This document shows, one piece after another, positions 1-6,069 of a stretch of DNA of 7,608 nucleotides (the first letter of the stretch is position 1; every line of letters starts with the position of its first letter). The notes beneath the pieces are model-generated. The model did not search any database. It was not told the origin of the DNA and saw only the letters and a list, made by a program, of their open reading frames with translations. A program made the translations under genes and the position numbers. The DNA is from Planctomycetota bacterium. GTDB taxonomy: Bacteria; Planctomycetota; Phycisphaerae; WQYP01. The stretch spans positions 1 to 7,608 of the forward strand of contig JAJZCU010000089.1 of NCBI GenBank assembly GCA_021828935.1, read 5' to 3'.

Positions 1-45
1 ATTTGTGCCGCCTTTGCGGATTATAAGCAGCCGTCCGGCAAATAG
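1..45 (+). CDS. C-terminal tail of an upstream gene (partial), possibly the RND periplasmic adaptor
   Basis: Frame 1 is open from the window edge to a TAG at 43-45 and would encode the last 14 residues of a protein ending in DYKQPSGK. It is too short to recognise. The only argument for an adaptor (CusB/HlyD type) is context: CusA-family pumps are normally preceded by the adaptor gene, and no adaptor appears downstream here. An alternative is frame 2, which is open from the edge to a TGA at 98-100 and would overlap the pump start as ATGA. Its translation is rich in Pro, Ser and Leu and looks less protein-like. I prefer frame 1, weakly. The 51 bases between 45 and the pump start show no good ribosome-binding site. 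Confidence 0.3.
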   Translation: MCAAFADYKQPSGK

Positions 46-96
46 CGCTGGGGTCAGCCGCCCGCCGCACACCCTTTTTTTATTGGTAACAACGCC

Positions 97-3000
97 ATGA
101 TCAGTAAAATCATTGCCGCCTCGGTGCAAAACAAGTTTGTCATTCTCATGTGCTTCCTGCTGCTGGTATTGGCGGCCGGCTGGGCCACGCTGCACAGCCC
201 GGTGGACGCCGTGCCGGATCTTTCGGACACCGAAGTGATCATTGTTACCAATTACCCGGGCCAGGCGCCGGATGTGGTGCAGGCCCAGGTTACCTATCCG
301 CTGGAAACCAGTCTGATGGGCATACCCGATGCCAAGGTGGTGCGCGGAACCAGCATGTATGAAACGTCGTTCGTTTATGTGATATTCAAGGGCGGCACAA
401 ATCTTTATTGGGCTCGTTCGCGGGTGCTGGAATATCTTAATTATGCCAAGACGCTGTTGCCGCCGGGCGTGAACCCCCAGTTGGGCCCGGACGCCACCGG
501 CGTGGGCTGGGTGTACCAGTATGCGCTGTTCCCCGGATGGTATTGCAAGAATCATCCGCAGGGTATCTGGCATGACGCAAAAATGCGCAAGTGGTACGCC
601 CACCAGGCTCAGGCGCCGGAAAAACGCCGAAACGAACTAACCTTCGTCCGCGCGTTTGACCGCCCCGGCAAGTCCCCCCTTTCCGGCCATCCACTGGTGG
701 CCAGCAATGAGAATCTGGCCACGTTGCGCACGTTGCAGGACTGGCATCTAAGATATGAATTGGAATCTGTCCCCGGCGTGGCGGAAGTGGCGACGCTGGG
801 CGGGTTTGTGAAGGAATATCAAATTATTCTGGAGCCATCCCGGCTGCGGGCATACAACCTTTCCATCGGGCACATTATGCGCGCGGTGCAGGCCTCCAAT
901 AACGATGTTGGCGGCTCCACTGTGGACATGAGTGAAATGCAGTACTTGGTGCGAAGCCAGGGGTATCTGCGGGGCCTGAAAGATTTTCGCACTATTCCGG
1001 TGGGCGTTGGCCCCAACGGCACGCCGATTCTGCTTTCTGATGTGGCGCATCTGCAAATTGCCGGCAAGCAACGCCAGGGCATTTGCGAATGGGATGGCCG
1101 GGGCGAGGTGGTGGGCGGAATTGTGGAAGCCCGCTGGGGCGCCAATGCGCGCAAAGTAATTTCCCGCGTAAAGAAAAAGCTAACCGCTATTCAGAACAGC
1201 CTGCCGCCGGGGGTGCTGATCAAGACCGGCTACGACCGCGCCAATTTAATTGATCGTTCCATCGCCACGCTGCGCGATACGCTCATTGAAGAAATGATCG
1301 TGGTCGCGGCGGTTTGCATCGTGTTTTTACTGCATGGCCGCAGCGCCCTGGTGGCCATCTTCGTGATTCCCAGCAGCATGTTGGTGAGCATGTTAATCAT
1401 GTATTACCTGAAAATTAACGCGAACATCATGAGCCTGGGCGGCATCGCCATTGCCATTGGCGTGGTGGTGGATAGCGCCATTATTATGGTGGAAAATGCG
1501 CACAATCATTTAAGCGCCGAAGAAAACCACGTGGCGGCTGGGGGAAAGCCGCGCCCGTTCAACGACATTATTCTGGAATCGGCCATGGAGGTTGGCCCCA
1601 GCCTGTTCTTTAGCCTGTTGATCATCACCGTTAGTTTTCTACCAATTTTCGTGTTGCATGGGGAAAGCGGGCGCATGTTCCGCCCGCTGGCGTACACGAA
1701 AACATTTGCCATCGGCGCGGCGTGCATACTTTCCATTACCGTCATTCCCATTCTTATGTCATTTTTTATTACGCCCCGCCTGCTGCCCCGGCAATGGCCG
1801 GCCGCGGGCCGTGCCGCCGTCATCGCCCTGATCTTTCTGCCCGCCTTGTTTTTCGCCTTTCCGCCGGTCGATCGCGGTCTGCTGCTGCCGTGCCACTGGT
1901 GGCTATGCCTGGGCTGGATCATCGTGGCCGCGTTGCTGGTGCTCCCGCAGCGCATTATTCATGAAGAACACAACCCCGTGAGCCGCGTTTTGCAATGGCT
2001 TTACAACCCGGCATTCAAGCTGGCCATGGACATGAAGTATTTGTTGCTGGGGCTGGCCGTTCTGGCTTTGGCCACCACGATCTGGCCGCTGTCGCGCCTC
2101 GGCACGCAATTTAGCCCGCCCTTAAATGAGGGCGTGCTGCTGTATATGCCAACAACTTATCCCGGCATCGGTATTACCGAGGCCAAGGTTATTTTGCAGC
2201 AAACCGACCGCATGATTAAATCGTATCCGCTGGTGCGCAGCGTCTGGGGGCAAATTGGCCGGGCCAACACAGCCACTGATAGCGCCCCCATGGACATGGT
2301 GGACACCGTGGTGCGCCTGAAGCCCGTCGCCGACTGGCCCAAATATACCGTGGCCCGTTTTTATGACGGCTGGCCGCACTGGCTTTCATGGCCGTTTCGC
2401 CGCACGTTCTGGCCTGACAAAGAACGCATTGACAAGCATGAATTGATCAACGGCTGGAAGGACGCCGCGGGAGTCACGCATCCGGGCCTCAATGCCCGCG
2501 TGCAATTCCCGGGGCTGTCCAACTACTGGACCATGCCCATTAAAAATCGCACCGACATGCTCAACACCGGCACGAAGACGCTTATCGGCGCGCGGGTGAT
2601 GGGACCGAGCTTAACAGAATTGTCGCGGTTGTCTTCGCAGGTTGCATCGGCCCTGCAACGGCTGCCTGAAACGAGGTCCGCGGTTTCCGACCGTCCCCTG
2701 GGCGGATATTACCTGGACATCACGCCCAACCGCGCCGCGGCCGCCCGCTACGGCATTACCGTCGGCGCCATTCAGAATGTGATTCAGACCGCATTAGGTG
2801 GCATGACCATCAGCACCATGGTCAAGGGCGTGGAACGATTTCCCATTGATCTGCGGTATGCCAGCGGCCTGCGCGGCCGCCCCAGCGCCATCCGCCGCGT
2901 GCTGGTGAAGGCCCCCACCGGCGCCCAGATTCCATTGGGTGAACTGGCCACGATCCGCATTGATCGCGGGCCGCCCATGATTAACAGTCAAGATACGCTG

Positions 3001-3756
3001 CCGGTTTCTTACATTAGTATTAACAGCAAAGATCCCAACATCTCAGGGTATGTCGCGGCGGCCAAGCGCGCGATACGCCATGTTAACATTCCCACGGGTT
3101 ACTCCGTAAGTTGGGTTGGTGAATATCAACATATACGAAATGCCGATGCCCGTCTGCTGCTGGCCGGCCCGGCGGTGGTGCTGATCATTTTTGTGCTGTT
3201 GTTTGTGGCCACCCGCAGCGTGGGCCGCGTGCTGCTGATCATGCTTTCCGCGCCGTTTAGTTGTATTGGCGCATTCTGGCTCTTGTGGTTGCTGCATTAT
3301 GAACTATCCACGGCGGTGTGGGTCGGCATGATCGCCCTGGCGGGCTTAAGTACAGAAACCGCGGTGGTGATGCTCTTATACCTGGACACCAGTTTCAAGG
3401 CCTTTGAAAAGGCGGGCCGCATGCGCACCGAGCGCGACCTTTACGACGCCGTGCATGATGGCGCCGTGAAACGCATCCGGCCCAAAACCATGACCGTGGC
3501 GGCGGCTTTTGTCGGCCTGACTCCTTTGCTGTGGGCCCACGGCGCCGGCGCCGATGTCATGCGCCGCCTCGCCGCCCCGTTGATCGGCGGTTTGTTTAGC
3601 AGTTTTATCATGGAGTTGCTGTTGTTCCCGGTTATTTATTTTATTGCCAAACGCATCGTGCTGCGCGACGTGTTTCGGAAAAATCAGCCGCCCCCGCCCC
3701 GCCCGGTGGTTGTGGTGGAAGATAAAGACACGGTTGTCGTGGGAGCCGCGTCATGA
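97..3756 (+). CDS. cusA: CusA-type heavy-metal RND efflux pump (Cu+/Ag+), enlarged form
   Basis: This is the proton-driven inner-membrane pump of a CusCBA-like tripartite system, taking Cu(I)/Ag(I) from cytoplasm or periplasm to the outer-membrane channel. It aligns with E. coli CusA throughout: PVDAVPDLSD (35-44), YPGQAP (53-58), GPDATGVGW (130-138), NANIMSLGGIAIAIG (441-455). The three-Met site is present as M684, M734 and M821 (E. coli M573, M623, M672), with E678, D728, R818 and K827 also kept. Proton-relay residues D459, E1087 and K1130 match D405, E939 and K984. The usual 12 helices can be placed (TM1 about 14-32, TM4 444-464, TM12 1162-1183). It has 1219 residues against 1047 in E. coli, owing to insertions near 146-206, 561-622 and 748-800 and a Pro/Val-rich tail (1195-1219). 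The ATG at 97 gives the family N-terminus (MISKII...), though it lacks a Shine-Dalgarno. The outer-membrane factor gene overlaps its stop. A Zn/Co/Cd (CzcA) role is less likely given the Met site. Confidence 0.95.
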   Translation: MISKIIAASVQNKFVILMCFLLLVLAAGWATLHSPVDAVPDLSDTEVIIVTNYPGQAPDVVQAQVTYPLETSLMGIPDAKVVRGTSMYETSFVYVIFKGGTNLYWARSRVLEYLNYAKTLLPPGVNPQLGPDATGVGWVYQYALFPGWYCKNHPQGIWHDAKMRKWYAHQAQAPEKRRNELTFVRAFDRPGKSPLSGHPLVASNENLATLRTLQDWHLRYELESVPGVAEVATLGGFVKEYQIILEPSRLRAYNLSIGHIMRAVQASNNDVGGSTVDMSEMQYLVRSQGYLRGLKDFRTIPVGVGPNGTPILLSDVAHLQIAGKQRQGICEWDGRGEVVGGIVEARWGANARKVISRVKKKLTAIQNSLPPGVLIKTGYDRANLIDRSIATLRDTLIEEMIVVAAVCIVFLLHGRSALVAIFVIPSSMLVSMLIMYYLKINANIMSLGGIAIAIGVVVDSAIIMVENAHNHLSAEENHVAAGGKPRPFNDIILESAMEVGPSLFFSLLIITVSFLPIFVLHGESGRMFRPLAYTKTFAIGAACILSITVIPILMSFFITPRLLPRQWPAAGRAAVIALIFLPALFFAFPPVDRGLLLPCHWWLCLGWIIVAALLVLPQRIIHEEHNPVSRVLQWLYNPAFKLAMDMKYLLLGLAVLALATTIWPLSRLGTQFSPPLNEGVLLYMPTTYPGIGITEAKVILQQTDRMIKSYPLVRSVWGQIGRANTATDSAPMDMVDTVVRLKPVADWPKYTVARFYDGWPHWLSWPFRRTFWPDKERIDKHELINGWKDAAGVTHPGLNARVQFPGLSNYWTMPIKNRTDMLNTGTKTLIGARVMGPSLTELSRLSSQVASALQRLPETRSAVSDRPLGGYYLDITPNRAAAARYGITVGAIQNVIQTALGGMTISTMVKGVERFPIDLRYASGLRGRPSAIRRVLVKAPTGAQIPLGELATIRIDRGPPMINSQDTLPVSYISINSKDPNISGYVAAAKRAIRHVNIPTGYSVSWVGEYQHIRNADARLLLAGPAVVLIIFVLLFVATRSVGRVLLIMLSAPFSCIGAFWLLWLLHYELSTAVWVGMIALAGLSTETAVVMLLYLDTSFKAFEKAGRMRTERDLYDAVHDGAVKRIRPKTMTVAAAFVGLTPLLWAHGAGADVMRRLAAPLIGGLFSSFIMELLLFPVIYFIAKRIVLRDVFRKNQPPPPRPVVVVEDKDTVVVGAAS
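532..714 (+). other. Pump insertion 1: degenerate heavy-metal-binding-domain-like segment
   Basis: Residues 146-206 of the pump replace a short turn of E. coli CusA between GPDATGVGW and the LRTLQDW motif, in the periplasmic porter domain. The segment begins WYCKNHP (148-154) and ends RPGKSPLSGHPLV (189-201). This recalls the small heavy-metal-binding domain (HMBD; pattern YxCPMHP ... PGxCPxCGMxLV) found on metal adaptors and ATPases, with about 34 residues between the halves. The second cysteine pair is replaced by S193 and S196. C150, H153, H159, H169 and H198 remain as possible ligands. The homology is by eye only. Confidence 0.5.
1777..1962 (+). other. Pump insertion 2: probable extra transmembrane hairpin between TM6 and TM7
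   Basis: Residues 561-622 lie between the end of TM6 (VIPILM, 549-554) and the amphipathic helix that precedes TM7 (NPVSRVLQWLYNP, 626-638). In E. coli CusA only about ten polar residues join these points. Here two hydrophobic stretches occur, roughly 572-588 and 599-617, separated by PPVDRG (589-594). Two added spans would keep the downstream topology unchanged. The second span starts C599-H600-W-W-L-C604, a possible soft-metal ligand cluster. The topology is my estimate from hydrophobicity by eye. Confidence 0.6.
3741..3745 (+). promoter_or_regulatory. Ribosome-binding site of the outer-membrane factor gene
   Basis: GGGAG lies 7 bases upstream of the ATG at 3753, inside the last codons of the pump gene. 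It supports this start and translation coupled to the pump through the ATGA overlap. Confidence 0.55.
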
Positions 3757-5168
3757 GCAACCTGCACCCATCATGTGCTGGCGCCGCAAAATGCCCATTA
3801 AAGGCCGCAACTTTTGGCGCAATGGGTCTGCTGGTCGCGGCCCTGCTGCTGTCCGGTTGCACCGACCGCCCCGACGGCGAAAACTTGCTGCGCCGTCAGG
3901 CGGCATACGCTGGCCGCGCGTACCGACACCGCTTTCGCCATCGGGCGCTTCCGCCGCTGGCCGCCGCCCCGACGCTGCGTGCCGTAATCACCCGCGCGTT
4001 GCTGGCCAATGGAAGTTTGGAAAATACCTTCTGGAAATGGAAGGCCGCCATTGAGCAGATTCCGCAGGATGGCACGCAGACCGCCCCGCTTGCCATTAGC
4101 GGAGGCACGGCGATTAATAACGGAAATTTGGCATGGAACAGCACCACGCTGGGCGCGCTCAATGACCCGATGACTGACATTTATTGGCCGGCGAAAGTTA
4201 CCCATGCCGCGCAGCGGGCCCTGGACATGGCGCAGGCTTCGGCCAAGCAATTCCGGGCGCAGCGCTTTGCCATCCGAAAAAAAGTGGTGACGGCATGGTA
4301 CGCCTATGCGCGCGATGCGGCGCTGGCCGCCGTGGATCAGCAAAACGTGGCCTTGTTAAAAATGATTGATTCCATAAGCTCCGCCCGCGTCTCCGCCGGC
4401 CGGGGCGGCGAACAGGATTTACTGCGCGCCCGCACGCATGTGGCCCTGGCGCGCAATGGCCGGCTCACGCGGCTGGCGCGCCTGCCCGGTGATTTGGCAA
4501 CCCTTAACGCCCTGCTTGACCGACCCCCCGCCGCCCCGTTGCGCGCCCCGCATGAGGGTTCCGCTTCACCAACGCTGCGCTGGGCTGACGCCCGCCTGCT
4601 TGGCATGTTGCCGCACGACAACCTGCAACTGGCCGCCCTGCGCCGCAAGCTGGCCGCCCGTCGCGAAAGTCTCACGCTGGCCAAATTAAAGTATTATCCC
4701 AACTTTGACGTGGCCGCCACCACCGATCTGGCCGGCATGGTTCAAAATCTTTCCGGCGTGGTCACGATTCCGATCACGCGATACAAGGCGATTAACGCCG
4801 CCATCCGTCAGGCTCGCGACAACATTCGGGCCCAGCGGGCCGTCATCCGCCAGACCGGCGACAATCTGGCCGCCCGGCTGGTGCTTGACCTGGCCCTGTT
4901 CCACGACGCCGGCCGCCAGGTGGCGCTGTTAAAAAACATCGTGCTGCCCCAGGAAAAAATGGTGGTCAACGTGGAACGCGCCGGCTATTCCAACGGCCGC
5001 TCGTCTTTCATTGGCCTCATGCGCAGCCAAAGTTCTCTGTTAACCATCCAATCAATGCTTATCGACCAGCGCACGGCAATGCAGTTGCGAATCGCGGACA
5101 TGGAAGCCATCCTGGCCCGCCGTTTAACCCCGCCCGACCGCCTCGCCGGCGGTCCACGGCGACGCTAA
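3753..5168 (+). CDS. TolC-family outer-membrane factor, lipoprotein (CusC-like)
   Basis: This is the outer-membrane channel subunit expected to complete the RND efflux complex: a trimeric beta-barrel with a long periplasmic alpha-helical tunnel. The 471 residues are normal for the family. The N-terminus has basic residues (K14, K17), a hydrophobic core and the lipobox LLSGC with C36 as the predicted lipidated cysteine. Two OEP repeats follow, about 73-260 and 288-455. The first has APTLRAVITRALLANG (72-87) and the closing LNALLDRPPAAPL (251-263). The second has the strand-forming YYPNFDV (314-320), a VVTIPI segment (336-341) and AGYSNGRSSFIGLMRSQSSL (410-429). Long stretches rich in Ala, Arg and Gln fit coiled-coil tunnel helices. 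The start overlaps the pump stop as ATGA with GGGAG upstream, so the two are probably translationally coupled. The sequence is divergent from E. coli CusC, so I give no symbol; the metal-efflux role rests on the operon. Confidence 0.88.
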   Translation: MSNLHPSCAGAAKCPLKAATFGAMGLLVAALLLSGCTDRPDGENLLRRQAAYAGRAYRHRFRHRALPPLAAAPTLRAVITRALLANGSLENTFWKWKAAIEQIPQDGTQTAPLAISGGTAINNGNLAWNSTTLGALNDPMTDIYWPAKVTHAAQRALDMAQASAKQFRAQRFAIRKKVVTAWYAYARDAALAAVDQQNVALLKMIDSISSARVSAGRGGEQDLLRARTHVALARNGRLTRLARLPGDLATLNALLDRPPAAPLRAPHEGSASPTLRWADARLLGMLPHDNLQLAALRRKLAARRESLTLAKLKYYPNFDVAATTDLAGMVQNLSGVVTIPITRYKAINAAIRQARDNIRAQRAVIRQTGDNLAARLVLDLALFHDAGRQVALLKNIVLPQEKMVVNVERAGYSNGRSSFIGLMRSQSSLLTIQSMLIDQRTAMQLRIADMEAILARRLTPPDRLAGGPRRR

Positions 5169-5261
5169 TGCCGCGCACCAGACGTAAGAAAAGCTCAGCG
5201 CGACCACCAAATGCCACCGCCGGAACATCGACCCGTATTCCCGCCTTCCACAGCCGCCCAC

Positions 5262-5289
5262 TTGCCCCACGCCGCCGTTCATTTATGAT
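5262..5289 (+). promoter_or_regulatory. Candidate sigma-70-like promoter for the ABC transporter genes
   Basis: TTGCCC at 5262-5267 and TATGAT at 5284-5289 are 16 bases apart, with four and five matches to the -35 and -10 consensus. This is the only AT-richer patch in the spacer between the efflux operon and the ABC genes. Transcription would begin near 5296, leaving a leader of about 27 bases before the ATG at 5323. No clear hairpin-plus-T-run terminator precedes it, so read-through from the efflux operon stays possible. Confidence 0.35.
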
Positions 5290-5322
5290 TCGTGCCGCTT
5301 GTTTTGGGTTTGGAACGAATTC

Positions 5323-6069
5323 ATGACCGATGCACCCGCATTGCACATTGTTGATCTCACGAAAACGTATGCCCAGGGCAAGCGGGCCGTGCCGGCGCTT
5401 AATAAGGTTTCACTGGATGTGCCACCCGGCGAATGTCTGGCAATTATGGGCGCCAGCGGTTCGGGGAAATCAACGCTGTTGCACCTGTGCGCGGCGCTGG
5501 ACCGTTTTGATTCCGGTGAGTTAGTGGTCGCCGGACAAAATCTGGCGCAATTGTCGGATTCTCAGCTAACGGAATTTCGCCGCAAGACGGTGGGAATTGT
5601 TTTCCAGCATTTTAATTTAATTCCCAGCTTAACCGTGCGTGAAAACATCGCCCTGCCGGCGCTGCTCCAGGGAAAAATCGATGACGCTCTCAATGCGCGC
5701 ATTGACGCACTTTTGGAAAAACTGGCCATCGCGCACCGTGGCGGCCACCGTCCGGACGCCCTGTCCGGCGGTGAACAGCAGCGCGCGGCCATTGCCCGGG
5801 CGCTGTTGTTGCGCCCCCCGGTTCTGTTTGCCGATGAGCCCACCGGAAATCTTGATTCCACCAATGCTCAACGCTTCTGGGATTTATTGCGCCAGGCGGT
5901 GGGCGATGAACACGTCACCGTGGTGATGGTCACGCATGAGCCTTTGGCCGCCATGCAGGCCGACCGCGTGGTGGTGCTGCGCGACGGCCACATTGCCGGT
6001 GAATTTCAGGCCCAGGAGAACAGCAATGCCAGCCAGTTGGCAGCTCGCTATCAAACAATGGCGCATTAG
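5323..6069 (+). CDS. ABC transporter ATP-binding protein, LolD/MacB/YbbA family
   Basis: This is the cytoplasmic ATPase that powers the FtsX-type permease encoded directly after it. In 248 residues all nucleotide-binding motifs are intact: Walker A GASGSGKST (43-51), Q-loop Q95 in VFQHFNLIPSLT, signature LSGGEQQR (147-154), Walker B VLFADE (167-172) followed by PTGNLD, and the H-loop histidine H205 in VTHE. FQHFNLIP together with the PTGNLD D-loop is typical of the o228 family (LolD, MacB N-domain, YbbA, FtsE-like), whose members drive mechanotransmission or lipoprotein/lipid extraction rather than classical import. I chose the ATG at 5323 because it gives the usual short N-terminus before the first beta strand (LHIVDLTKTY) and has GGAA 7 bases upstream. 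An in-frame TTG at 5299 would add MFWVWNEF and sits almost on the inferred transcription start. Substrate unknown. Confidence 0.92.
   Translation: MTDAPALHIVDLTKTYAQGKRAVPALNKVSLDVPPGECLAIMGASGSGKSTLLHLCAALDRFDSGELVVAGQNLAQLSDSQLTEFRRKTVGIVFQHFNLIPSLTVRENIALPALLQGKIDDALNARIDALLEKLAIAHRGGHRPDALSGGEQQRAAIARALLLRPPVLFADEPTGNLDSTNAQRFWDLLRQAVGDEHVTVVMVTHEPLAAMQADRVVVLRDGHIAGEFQAQENSNASQLAARYQTMAH
6014..6019 (+). promoter_or_regulatory. Strong Shine-Dalgarno of the permease gene
   Basis: AGGAGA lies 6 bases upstream of the ATG at 6026, inside the 3' end of the ATPase gene. It is the clearest ribosome-binding site in the window and fixes the permease start, which gives a 44-base overlap of the two genes in different frames. 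Confidence 0.7.

Noticed and set aside
50..81. Possible intrinsic terminator upstream of the pump (GGGT/ACCC followed by a run of seven T)
   Set aside because: The stem would be only four pairs around a 16-base loop, and a terminator between adaptor and pump genes would be unexpected. The T-run alone is not enough.
1506..1955. 149-codon open frame on the minus strand inside the pump gene
   Set aside because: It lies opposite highly conserved pump sequence, has no family resemblance, and is rich in Arg, Pro, Ala and Met as expected for the antisense of GC-rich coding DNA.
97..3756. CzcA-type Zn/Co/Cd pump assignment
   Set aside because: The three-methionine site and the NANIMSLGG/MVENAH transmembrane motif follow CusA rather than the divalent-metal group.
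3798..4343. 181-codon open frame on the minus strand opposite the TolC-like gene
   Set aside because: The translation is Arg/Gly/Gln-rich with no recognisable domain, and the plus strand here is a clear lipoprotein/OEP coding region.
5299..5322. TTG start extending the ATPase by 8 residues
   Set aside because: The added residues (MFWVWNEF) are not typical of the family, the TTG almost coincides with the inferred transcription start, and the ATG at 5323 has GGAA at proper spacing.
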